Of a stretch of 40,599 nucleotides of DNA, positions 7,248 through 13,322 are shown in pieces. A program made the translations under genes and the position numbers. The notes under the pieces are model-generated. The model made no database searches and had not been told where the DNA came from. It saw nothing but the letters and a program-made list of their open reading frames with translations. The stretch spans positions 1 to 40,599 of IMG/VR virus record IMGVR_UViG_3300037882_001453; one strand, given 5' to 3'. Each line of letters starts with the position of its first letter. Position 1 is the stretch's first letter. The DNA is from a virus.

Positions 7248-7287
7248 TAAAATTAGGAGACTTGCTTTTACGGCTCAGTCTTAAACA

Positions 7288-7463
7288 ACCCGAGAACGGG
7301 TGTCCATCCCTAATCTCTTAGAGAGAAAAAAGAATCTAAGAGAGAATACCGTAGTTACCCCAACTCCTGCCAGCTACAACTGTAGAAGTTAGTAATTACA
7401 AAAGTGAGAAAGCCAGAGAACACTACTAACGGGTGTCTTGAGAACGGCTTTGGCTTTCTCACT
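7288..7463 (+). ncRNA. Structured RNA segment directly upstream of tRNA-Leu
   Basis: Three stems can be read: ACCCG/CGGGT closing an AGAA tetraloop (7288-7301); TCTCTTAG/CTAAGAGA (7314-7321 with 7336-7343); and a perfect 12-bp stem AGTGAGAAAGCC/GGCTTTCTCACT (7403-7414 with 7452-7463) that ends three bases before the tRNA. The nonamer ACGGGTGTC occurs at 7296 and 7429. A competing short pairing CTCT-TAG-AGAG at 7315-7325 overlaps the second stem. There is no reading frame with a ribosome binding site here. The whole looks like the 5' part of a larger folded RNA. Confidence 0.55.
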
Positions 7464-7466
7464 CTA

Positions 7467-7547
7467 GGGAGCGTGGCGAAATGGCAAACGCTGAGGTCTT
7501 AAACACCTCTGATGAAAATCTTGTGGGTTCGAGTCCCACCGCTCCCA
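7467..7547 (+). tRNA. tRNA-Leu (anticodon UAA)
   Basis: The acceptor stem GGGAGCG pairs with CGCTCCC, with A as discriminator. The anticodon stem GAGGT/ACCTC holds the loop CTTAAAC, so the anticodon is UAA. A long variable arm follows, as expected for tRNA-Leu, and the T arm reads GTGGG-TTCGAGT-CCCAC. CCA is not encoded (CAG follows). Confidence 0.95.
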
Positions 7548-7550
7548 CAG

Positions 7551-7654
7551 TTTACAGGTGTTTTCACACGAGACTTAATTGCATCGAGGCAACGCTACGG
7601 CGACCGGTGAGCCTGTAAATAAGTACCGCACAGATACGTTAACCTCTATTTGTG
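7551..7654 (+). ncRNA. Structured RNA segment downstream of tRNA-Leu
   Basis: The octamer TTTACAGG (7551-7558) pairs perfectly with its inverted copy CCTGTAAA (7612-7619), enclosing a small TTGC/GCAA hairpin. A second stem CACAGATA/TATTTGTG (7629-7636 with 7647-7654) follows. No gene is evident. This segment links the tRNA to the tRNA-like fold at 7666. Confidence 0.45.
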
Positions 7655-7665
7655 TAGGGCTGGTC

Positions 7666-7750
7666 ATCTCAGTAACGCTAAGTAAAGCTACCAGGGGCTA
7701 TACCAACCTAGTCACAAGGGTGTTTGTAGGTATCGAATCCTACCTGAGAT
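7666..7750 (+). ncRNA. tRNA-like fold without a canonical anticodon arm
   Basis: A perfect 7-bp acceptor-like stem ATCTCAG/CTGAGAT (7666-7672 with 7744-7750) is stacked directly on a T-arm-like hairpin GTAGG-TATCGAAT-CCTAC (7726-7743), whose loop is 8 rather than 7 bases. The remaining 53 bases contain a weak D-arm-like pairing but no acceptable 5-bp/7-base anticodon arm. It is either a degenerate tRNA or a tRNA-like domain of a larger RNA. Confidence 0.45.
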
Positions 7751-7753
7751 ACT

Positions 7754-7791
7754 AGTTAGTAACTAATTTTGCCATGGGTTAGTTACTAACT
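7754..7791 (+). repeat. 13-bp inverted repeat built from two 11-bp palindromes
   Basis: AGTTAGTAACTAA (7754-7766) is the exact reverse complement of 7779-7791. Each arm contains the palindrome TTAGTWACTAA, so this can be read either as a hairpin or as two operator sites 23 bp apart. It lies just before the ribosome binding site (AAAGGAGC) of the secreted protein gene at 7815. The half-site AGTAACTAA recurs at 13769. Confidence 0.55.
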
Positions 7792-7814
7792 GTTCTAACA
7801 AACAAAGGAGCATA

Positions 7815-8261
7815 ATGAGAAAGCGTATTGCAACATTCGTATCAATCATCCTACTTGGTGTAGGAATCGGTGTTTCACCTGCCGAAGCCGTTTATCCTAA
7901 TGATTGTTCTCAACCAACATTCTTTACTAATCGTGTTTGTGTTGACCCAAATGTTGGTGGGTACGGACCTATTTTGTCCGTTTACACAAATGGAGTTTTG
8001 TATACTGCCTATCCTTTGCAAGTAGCTTCTAATGGAAGTCCTACACCACTTCCTATCTATATTTATCCAGGACAAACAGGTTATACCTTTGCAGGAATTA
8101 TCTTGCAAACTGGCTTGGTTGCAGTCTTGCTTCCCGATACTTGGATTGCCAACAGTCCTCACATTCTTGCTTGGAGAATGCCTACAACTGGTGGATTCAA
8201 TTATATCTCCGGTCTGCTGTCATCTGGGTCACATACTTTTGTGGTAGTTAATAAGATTTAA
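7815..8261 (+). CDS. Secreted hypothetical protein
   Basis: This 148-residue protein has a classic Sec signal peptide: RKR near the N-terminus, a hydrophobic core at about 5-20 and an AEA cleavage site near residue 25. The mature part is rich in beta, G, P, T and Y residues, with two cysteines near 31 and 42 that could form a disulfide, and no recognised enzyme motif. AAAGGAGC precedes the ATG. It is flanked on both sides by structured RNA and tRNAs. A role at the host surface, for example in blocking superinfection, is possible but unproven. Confidence 0.7.
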   Translation: MRKRIATFVSIILLGVGIGVSPAEAVYPNDCSQPTFFTNRVCVDPNVGGYGPILSVYTNGVLYTAYPLQVASNGSPTPLPIYIYPGQTGYTFAGIILQTGLVAVLLPDTWIANSPHILAWRMPTTGGFNYISGLLSSGSHTFVVVNKI

Positions 8262-8267
8262 GTTGTA

Positions 8268-8420
8268 AATAGGAAGCCCTTAACCGTAAGGAAAGGGTAG
8301 CTCATTTATTCTAAGATAGTGAGACAACTTTCGCAAGTAGCTGTTTATCCCCCCGACAGTGAATATCTGTGAACACGGATTCTTGCCCCCCCCATAGTTG
8401 GGGCTCTATCACTTCCTATT
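8268..8420 (+). ncRNA. Multi-stem structured RNA closed by a 9-bp helix
   Basis: AATAGGAAG (8268-8276) pairs perfectly with CTTCCTATT (8412-8420). Inside, in order, are CCTT/AAGG, CTCA/TGAG, ACTT-TCGC-AAGT, a bulged CCG-ACAG/CTGT-CGG stem (8353-8378) and GCCCC/GGGGC (8385-8404). No reading frame with a start signal is present. The ordered stems inside a perfect closing helix suggest a functional folded RNA of about 153 nt. Confidence 0.5.
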
Positions 8421-8424
8421 CAAT

Positions 8425-8507
8425 CTAAAGGTGCAACATCGTTGCGCAAGTACGGCGATACTAAGCCCGTAATCAGAGATGGAAGATGTTAACTCTCTGG
8501 CCTTTAG
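8425..8507 (+). ncRNA. Cloverleaf-like structured RNA
   Basis: A 7-bp closing stem CTAAAGG/CCTTTAG (8425-8431 with 8501-8507) encloses three hairpins: GCAAC-ATC-GTTGC (8433-8445), TACGG/CCGTA with an 11-base loop (8451-8471) and CAGAGA/TCTCTG with a 14-base loop (8474-8499). The topology is that of a tRNA, but no arm has tRNA consensus loops and there is no anticodon or TTCRA loop. It ends four bases before tRNA-Arg. Confidence 0.5.
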
Positions 8508-8511
8508 TTCG

Positions 8512-8584
8512 GGGGCCTTAGCTCAATGGATAGAGCAATAGCTTTCTAATCTATAGGTTACAGGTTCGACTCCTGTAGGCCCCA
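8512..8584 (+). tRNA. tRNA-Arg (anticodon UCU)
   Basis: The acceptor GGGGCCT pairs with AGGCCCC, discriminator A. The D arm is GCTC-AATGGATA-GAGC, the anticodon loop is TTTCTAA giving anticodon UCU, and the T arm is ACAGG-TTCGACT-CCTGT. One mismatch closes the anticodon loop. The ATG of the next gene begins two bases after the discriminator. Confidence 0.93.
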
Positions 8585-8586
8585 CT

Positions 8587-8934
8587 ATGGAAAACTACAC
8601 AATTCACAACGAACCTGATTTTGTTCCTGTATATGAAACAGAGGGCGAAGTCACGATTGATAAGAGTGTACTAAGAGCTTTACTTGATCTGGCCACAGGT
8701 TCTATGGACTTTGGTTCGGGATTCTGGGATAACGAACAAGTAGAGGTAGCTAGAAAAGTAGCTAAGATTCTAGGAATTGAACCTCGTACTGTTACCCCTA
8801 CTGACTTTAGCTGTCAGTATGACGGACACGTATTATATAAGGATAGTAAAAACAAAACTCATCAGGCAATAGCTGACCAAGACTACTATACCAACAGATG
8901 TTCAGTCTGCCATAGAACAACTAAGGAGAATTAA
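8587..8934 (+). CDS. Hypothetical protein directly behind tRNA-Arg
   Basis: The protein has 115 residues with an acidic N-terminus, a central helix (VLRALLDLATGS), and a C-terminal CSVCHRTTKEN that resembles half of a zinc knuckle, paired perhaps with the Cys near 79. No ribosome binding site lies outside the tRNA; the ATG is at the third base after the tRNA 3' end, so translation is either leaderless after tRNA processing or uses tRNA sequence. No family is recognised. Confidence 0.65.
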   Translation: MENYTIHNEPDFVPVYETEGEVTIDKSVLRALLDLATGSMDFGSGFWDNEQVEVARKVAKILGIEPRTVTPTDFSCQYDGHVLYKDSKNKTHQAIADQDYYTNRCSVCHRTTKEN

Positions 8935-8935
8935 A

Positions 8936-9028
8936 ATGTGGTGGATTTTCGTAGGTTTGTTTACAGCAGCGTCTGCTGGTACTAGTGTTAAACAAGCAGC
9001 TAAAAACGGATTGTTTCGCAAGAAGTAA
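8936..9028 (+). CDS. Short hydrophobic/basic peptide
   Basis: This 30-residue peptide begins MWWIFVGLFTAASAG and ends in a basic stretch (KNGLFRKK). A strong ribosome binding site, AAGGAGAA, stands before it, which is the main reason to accept it. It is probably a small membrane-associated peptide. Confidence 0.5.
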   Translation: MWWIFVGLFTAASAGTSVKQAAKNGLFRKK

Positions 9029-9054
9029 ATTATTCCAACAACAAAGGAGCTGAA

Positions 9055-9228
9055 ATGATCCACTACTACGAACCCGCTGACTCTTGGGTTTCAGGAAAAA
9101 ACCCTGACGAACAGGGAATGCCTACCACTAATCTTACAGGCGACACAGAAGTTTGCCTTTGTAGAGATTGTGCTACGGCGGCCAGCTTTGGTTTTGGTTA
9201 CAATTTCCAAGACCTACCGGAAGAGTAA
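9055..9228 (+). CDS. Small Cys-containing hypothetical protein
   Basis: This is a 57-residue protein with CLCRDC near residues 34-39, which may bind metal. It is preceded by AAAGGAGC at good spacing and ends just before tRNA-Lys. No family is recognised. Confidence 0.6.
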   Translation: MIHYYEPADSWVSGKNPDEQGMPTTNLTGDTEVCLCRDCATAASFGFGYNFQDLPEE

Positions 9229-9235
9229 TTAGGTC

Positions 9236-9307
9236 GGCCCTCTAACTCAATGGTAGAGTAGGACACTTTTAATGTCTTAGTTCTGGGTTCGAGCCCCAGG
9301 GGGGTCA
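9236..9307 (+). tRNA. tRNA-Lys (anticodon UUU)
   Basis: The acceptor GGCCCTC pairs with GGGGGTC through two wobble pairs. The D arm is ACTC/GAGT, the anticodon stem GGACA/TGTCT holds CTTTTAA, giving UUU, and the T arm is CTGGG-TTCGAGC-CCCAG. Discriminator is A. As with tRNA-Arg, the next ATG starts two bases later. Confidence 0.9.
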
Positions 9308-9309
9308 CT

Positions 9310-9705
9310 ATGATTATTAACACTTCAAAGTTTGGTATAGAACCTGTAACAGATTTGGCAACAATTGATGTTCCCAACTTACAGGAGTATCGTAGAGCAA
9401 TCTTTGGTAGAAGTCCTAAACTAGATATGCTCGCTAAGGTATTGGTAGATAATCCAGGTAAATGGTTCACCTTTAGTGAGCCAGTTTATGGGCGATCTGC
9501 TAATAAGTTCTGTGAGTCAATCTATTCTAGGTTAGAGATGCTTACAGATAAACACGGCATTATTTTAGAATGGTGCCATCAATTACCCGAGTGGAATCAC
9601 TACCACTTGCCACCTAACTACTACCTATACGCCTTTAGGATCTTTGAGACACTGGCCGACGGTTCATTAGCCCCTATCCCCCCTGTAAACCCTACAACAC
9701 TATAG
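9310..9705 (+). CDS. Hypothetical protein directly behind tRNA-Lys
   Basis: The protein has 131 residues with a possible helix-turn-helix region (KLDMLAKVLVDNPGKWFTFSEP then a helix KFCESIYSRLEML) and a proline-rich C-terminus. The ATG sits at the third base after the tRNA; the G-rich 3' strand of the tRNA acceptor (GGGGGG at 9299-9304) could double as a ribosome binding site. DNA binding is a guess from the helical pattern. Confidence 0.65.
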   Translation: MIINTSKFGIEPVTDLATIDVPNLQEYRRAIFGRSPKLDMLAKVLVDNPGKWFTFSEPVYGRSANKFCESIYSRLEMLTDKHGIILEWCHQLPEWNHYHLPPNYYLYAFRIFETLADGSLAPIPPVNPTTL

Positions 9706-9715
9706 AGAAGGAACC

Positions 9716-10288
9716 ATGAGAAAAGTATTTTGGAGTTTGGCTGCAACCCTTACAGTTACAGGTTTGTTTGCTCTAAACAAGAATGAAAATCAATCAGCCG
9801 TAGGTCATCATGCTGTTACAAAGACCGTTGTAAGTTGTCCAAACGGAGATACTTGGCAAACATCAATTGTCGTTTATCCAGATGCTGACAGACCCGAGTT
9901 TACTTGGTCTGTCCAAACGGATAATGTTTCATGGGGGCCGGATAAGGTAGCTATCTCATCTGAGCCTTTCGTTAAGACGGTAAACGTACCCAACACTAAA
10001 CTGAGTTACACTTTTACAGGTGTGGCTAAATGGTCTAATGGTGCATCAAATTCCTTCACAGATCAGGTATATAAGCGAGATAATTGTGGTGAGGAAACAA
10101 CTACTACATCAGTCTTGGAAACAACTACTACAACCACACCAATTGTAACAACCACTACTTCAACTGTTATTGATACAACCACAACTACGAGTGAACCTGT
10201 TGTAACTACAACTACGATTCCAGATACTACAACAACTTTTGAAATCAGCACTGTAACAAGTGAGAGAGTTCTTCCTAAAACTAATTAA
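9716..10288 (+). CDS. Secreted Thr-rich stalk protein with LPKTN end
   Basis: This 190-residue protein has an N-terminal hydrophobic segment (residues 5-20) after MRK, a beta-rich domain to about residue 125 with two cysteines (CPNGD, NCGE), and then a low-complexity tail of T, V, S and P from about 133 on. Thr-rich tails act as extended stalks on actinobacterial surfaces. The last residues, LPKTN, resemble a sortase LPxTG signal, but no membrane span follows. Good ribosome binding site AGAAGGAACC. Confidence 0.7.
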   Translation: MRKVFWSLAATLTVTGLFALNKNENQSAVGHHAVTKTVVSCPNGDTWQTSIVVYPDADRPEFTWSVQTDNVSWGPDKVAISSEPFVKTVNVPNTKLSYTFTGVAKWSNGASNSFTDQVYKRDNCGEETTTTSVLETTTTTTPIVTTTTSTVIDTTTTTSEPVVTTTTIPDTTTTFEISTVTSERVLPKTN

Positions 10289-10294
10289 TAAACA

Positions 10295-10343
10295 GGTGTA
10301 GTCTGATATCGGGCAGACAATGGGTTCAAGTCCCACTACACCG
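10295..10343 (+). ncRNA. 49-nt tRNA-like element lacking an anticodon arm
   Basis: GGTGTAG (10295-10301) pairs perfectly with CTACACC (10336-10342). A D-arm-like hairpin TCTG-ATATCGGG-CAGA (10302-10317) is followed by CAA and then a T arm TGGG-TTCAAGT-CCCA (10321-10335) with consensus T loop. G10343 would be the discriminator. Nothing can serve as anticodon stem-loop. The acceptor and T arm are intact enough to be seen by RNase P, so it may be a processing signal, a minimal tRNA mimic or a tRNA with a precise deletion. Confidence 0.6.
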
Positions 10344-10371
10344 CTACAACCAAAAACAGAAAGGTATCAAA

Positions 10372-10974
10372 ATGAAAGAAATGCTTGTATGGTTAGATGT
10401 GGAGACAACGGGTTTGGACTCGGACTTTGATGATCTACTTGAGATTGCTGTGTGTATTACACCTATTTACTCTTTTCAACCAATCTTTACACTAGATGTA
10501 CCTTTGACGTTTTCGCAAGACCCAAATATTTTAATTATTGATCCAGTTGTTGTAGATATGCACAATGCAACAGGTCTTTGGGAAGTTTGTAAGAATTCTC
10601 CGCATAATTGTAACACCATTGATCAGGTATTGGCTGCTAATATTCAAAGACTTGGTTTGGATACAGATGCGGTTTTGTATCCCGCTGGTTCAAATCCTGG
10701 TTTTGATTATGAATGGTGTAAGCATTTCTTTCCCAGGTTCTTTAATTATCTTTCACATCGTAAGTTTGATGTTTGTTCCTTAAAGATTGCCCATAAGATT
10801 CAAAGAGGGGAAGACCCTGATTTGTCACACTTGGCAGTTAAACCTGCTCATAGGGCTTGGAATGATGTTGTTACCTCCATGAATGAGGCTGCTTATTTTC
10901 TTGGTATGCCGCCAGTAGATACTGGTGCTGAGGATATTATTCTCATGGCTCAGCACGTAGGCAAGCAATTGTGA
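10372..10974 (+). CDS. DEDDh 3'-5' exonuclease, oligoribonuclease-like
   Basis: This 200-residue protein has the Exo I motif WLDVETTGL at residues 7-15 (catalytic D and E), an Exo II region PAGSNPGFDYEW near 103-114, and Exo III HRAWNDV near 160-166 that supplies the His and last Asp. The order, spacing and length match oligoribonuclease, which degrades short RNA oligomers to nucleotides. In a phage it could recycle nucleotides from RNA. Ribosome binding site GAAAGG. Confidence 0.85.
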   Translation: MKEMLVWLDVETTGLDSDFDDLLEIAVCITPIYSFQPIFTLDVPLTFSQDPNILIIDPVVVDMHNATGLWEVCKNSPHNCNTIDQVLAANIQRLGLDTDAVLYPAGSNPGFDYEWCKHFFPRFFNYLSHRKFDVCSLKIAHKIQRGEDPDLSHLAVKPAHRAWNDVVTSMNEAAYFLGMPPVDTGAEDIILMAQHVGKQL

Positions 10975-11033
10975 TTTACGTTATTATAGTAGTTGTGCTT
11001 ATATTGGCCGTTTTAGCAGGAGAATACCTATGA
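10971..11033 (+). CDS. Possible 20-residue membrane micropeptide
   Basis: A GTG-started frame overlaps the previous stop (GTGA) and ends by overlapping the next start (ATGA). It encodes a peptide that is almost wholly hydrophobic (IYVIIVVVLILAVLAG) ending in EYL. No clear ribosome binding site is present, so only the coupled overlaps and the hydrophobic composition support it. Confidence 0.3.
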   Translation: MIYVIIVVVLILAVLAGEYL

Positions 11034-11287
11034 GTGATGAAATTAGTGATCAGATTATTAGAACCATGAACCGGGTTATCTTGGGGGAGGTCGCCGAAAA
11101 CCCTAGCTCCAGAATCATTAACCTGGACAACATCTATCCACAAGTGTTTGATTGGATTAGATCATTGCCAGATATGCAATGGGCTAGATTCCCTAATCAA
11201 GATTTGGTAGATGTAGAGCGAAATGCTAAGTGGTTTGTTTTTGAGCTAGAGAGGTTTTACGCTCATGCTGTTCAACACTCCGTTTAG
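11030..11287 (+). CDS. Hypothetical protein
   Basis: This 85-residue protein is helical with a tryptophan-rich centre (VFDWIRSLPDMQWARFP). GCAGGAG lies eight bases upstream. It overlaps the next gene by 23 bases. No family is recognised. Confidence 0.55.
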   Translation: MSDEISDQIIRTMNRVILGEVAENPSSRIINLDNIYPQVFDWIRSLPDMQWARFPNQDLVDVERNAKWFVFELERFYAHAVQHSV

Positions 11288-11537
11288 TGCATTTACAATT
11301 AAGCCACCTTTTGATTCAGGGGTCTTTCTAAGAAAGTACGAAGATGAAGACGGTGAAATTAAGAATTGCATTGGTATTGCGTTTGCTACCGAAGAGGGCT
11401 TTAATTTTGCAGCAGAACTAGTAGATCATGAGTCATACACACCTGAACTATATGAAGAGCTTGTTAGAAAATGGACTGACTTTATGGCACTACTTCCAGG
11501 TAGTGAGGTAGTGCATGAACACTTCGATCAAGATTAG
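11265..11537 (+). CDS. Hypothetical acidic protein
   Basis: This 90-residue acidic protein has a beta-rich N-terminal half (FTIKPPFDSGVFLRKYEDEDG) and a helical C-terminal half. It overlaps the genes on both sides by about 23 bases, typical of this compact block. No family is recognised. Confidence 0.55.
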   Translation: MLFNTPFSAFTIKPPFDSGVFLRKYEDEDGEIKNCIGIAFATEEGFNFAAELVDHESYTPELYEELVRKWTDFMALLPGSEVVHEHFDQD

Positions 11538-12477
11538 TCCAAGTGGTTTAGGTCTATTCACTAAATGTAGAAGAGCTTATTGGTACACATACAATAGAGA
11601 ACTAGAAAAGAATGTACCTAAGGCAGCACATTTTGAAAAAGGTACCTATGCCCATTCTATTGGACATGAATACTATGCAGCTTTAGAAGCAGGCCTACAG
11701 CCGGGCAACCCTATTATGCTTAAGCGTTTGCAGAATAGGACAATGGCCGATTTAAAAGAAGCCATGTCTTTAGGTTCCCCATCTAAGACTCAAATGATTA
11801 GAGATGTGTCTGCTGTATTCCTAGAATACTTGAACAACTATTCATCAGATTCTGATAGAAACATAAAGGTGGAAGGTATTGAAAGATACCTAACACATGA
11901 TTTTGAAATAGATGGAGTTAAGTTTACGCTACACGGATATGCGGACTTGCTTTATCGAACCAAAGGTGGTACACTTGTTGTACGCGATTTGAAAACTGGT
12001 GAGAATAGCAGGGCATGGAGTGAGTACAAGGTAAAGATTAATGCTCAACTAATAATCTATCTTTACCTAGCAAGTAAGTTGTATCCTGAACAGCAAACCT
12101 TTAGAGGTGAAATCCTGTTCATGCTTACAAAATTCTTTAAGAACCCCACGCCACTAGACACTAGATTTAAACTACTGACTGTTTCGTACACACGAGACGA
12201 ATTAGAAACAGTGTTTAAAGAGTTGTCTAGTATCTTGGTAGAGGCAGCTACACTTACAGAAGAAAAAGCAGTAATGGCAATGGATAAAGACGCCTGCGCC
12301 GGATGCCAGTTTTCTGATTTGTGTGATGCCAAACTAAGAGGAAAGCCCGTTGAGCCTCTTATTAAAAACCTATATAGAAAACGAGAGAACTCAAATGGAA
12401 CTAAACCTGTCAAAACTGACGGAGAAAACGCCGGACAACAAGCACCGGAAGGTTTCACGTTGCGAATTAACTTTTGA
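11515..12477 (+). CDS. RecB/Cas4-type PD-(D/E)XK nuclease with Fe-S cluster
   Basis: The protein has 320 residues. Cys18 in FTKCRRAYW, together with three C-terminal cysteines in CAGCQFSDLC near residues 260-269, forms the four-Cys iron-sulfur site of Cas4/AddB-type nucleases. The nuclease core shows a His near the start of motif I, GYADLL (Asp near 143) and RDLKTG (Asp and Lys near 157-159), then a Q/Y motif (NAQLIIYLYL). It probably resects DNA ends during recombination with the ATPase and SSB-like protein encoded next to it. Confidence 0.88.
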   Translation: MNTSIKISPSGLGLFTKCRRAYWYTYNRELEKNVPKAAHFEKGTYAHSIGHEYYAALEAGLQPGNPIMLKRLQNRTMADLKEAMSLGSPSKTQMIRDVSAVFLEYLNNYSSDSDRNIKVEGIERYLTHDFEIDGVKFTLHGYADLLYRTKGGTLVVRDLKTGENSRAWSEYKVKINAQLIIYLYLASKLYPEQQTFRGEILFMLTKFFKNPTPLDTRFKLLTVSYTRDELETVFKELSSILVEAATLTEEKAVMAMDKDACAGCQFSDLCDAKLRGKPVEPLIKNLYRKRENSNGTKPVKTDGENAGQQAPEGFTLRINF

Positions 12478-12601
12478 TGATGGAACTACAATGGTCCTAG
12501 ATGCGGACGACAATCAAGGTCTTTATACATCTACAACGTACAAAGCCCCTAATTCATTACTAACTATCCACGAGGTATTCATTACACATGGGAATTCTTG
12601 A
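12395..12601 (+). CDS. Small beta-rich hypothetical protein
   Basis: This 68-residue protein is read from ATG 12395; an in-frame start 15 codons upstream lies deep inside the nuclease gene and is less likely. A basic stretch (NKHRKVSRC) precedes strands ELTFDDGTTMVLD. It overlaps the nuclease gene 3' end by 83 bases and the ATPase gene start by 14. Confidence 0.5.
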   Translation: MELNLSKLTEKTPDNKHRKVSRCELTFDDGTTMVLDADDNQGLYTSTTYKAPNSLLTIHEVFITHGNS

Positions 12602-13319
12602 TAAAGCTGTAGCCGCAGATGAAATCCCTAATTGGATGAAACTGCTTTTATATGGTCCACCAGGTGTTGGTAAAACTGAATTAGCTGCGTCTGCCCCTGA
12701 CCCTTTCTTTGTTGATATGGAAAGGTCTACGGAGACATTGCGTAATCACCCCACGCTTAATAAAACACCTGTGTTTAGACCAACCTGTATGGATGATATC
12801 TTTCAAGTAGTGAAAGAGTTTCCAGCTTCTAAGTTCCAAACACTTGTTTTGGATACAGGTACTAGAATGCAGTTCTTCCAGCTTAGGGAAAAGATGGTGG
12901 AGGTTACAAAGAATGGTACTAGTGGTAGAGATATTTATCTACCTCTGTTTCAGGAGTATAGAATCTCTGCTGAAATGCTAGATCACATCTTTGTTCTTTT
13001 ACAGGCAATGGAAAAGCATGTTATCATTGTGGCACACGAAAGAATCGTCACTAAGAAAATGCCTGACGGTTCTGAAACCCATGTTGCTACTTTGCCGGAG
13101 TTTACACCGGCCGTTGCTTCCAAGATTAACGGATTGCTTAATGCAACTTTCCATCTTTCTGTAAAGAATAGTCCCATTGTTGGCAAGGGGCCTTCCAGAA
13201 TTCTGACGGTAAATCCATCAGGAAAGATCGTAGCCAAGAACCGGCTGCGAATTCAAGAAACCACAATTGAGAATCCGAATCTTCGGGAAATTTTCAAACT
13301 AACAGAAAAGGGTAAATAA
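12588..13319 (+). CDS. RecA-like phage ATPase, Sak4-type
   Basis: This 243-residue P-loop ATPase has Walker A GPPGVGKTE at about residues 23-31 and Walker B TLVLDTG near 85-91. Size, motif spacing and position beside a RecB-type nuclease and an SSB-like protein fit the phage RecA-like ATPases related to Sak4, which support single-strand annealing recombination. A core ATPase role is certain; the Sak4 assignment is inference. Confidence 0.8.
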   Translation: MGILDKAVAADEIPNWMKLLLYGPPGVGKTELAASAPDPFFVDMERSTETLRNHPTLNKTPVFRPTCMDDIFQVVKEFPASKFQTLVLDTGTRMQFFQLREKMVEVTKNGTSGRDIYLPLFQEYRISAEMLDHIFVLLQAMEKHVIIVAHERIVTKKMPDGSETHVATLPEFTPAVASKINGLLNATFHLSVKNSPIVGKGPSRILTVNPSGKIVAKNRLRIQETTIENPNLREIFKLTEKGK

Positions 13320-13322
13320 ACT

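Noticed and set aside
8385-8404. GCCCC/GGGGC hairpin as an intrinsic terminator
   Set aside because: No T run follows, and it sits inside the 9-bp closed RNA at 8268-8420.
8565-8577. Copies of the TTACAGG heptamer in tRNA T arms as the source of the enrichment
   Set aside because: Only the tRNA-Arg T arm contains it; the other copies are in protein-coding or other noncoding sequence.
10063-10251. Minus-strand Val-rich open frame
   Set aside because: It is the antisense of the Thr-rich stalk codons (ACA/ACT become GTT/TGT-type codons) and has no start signal.
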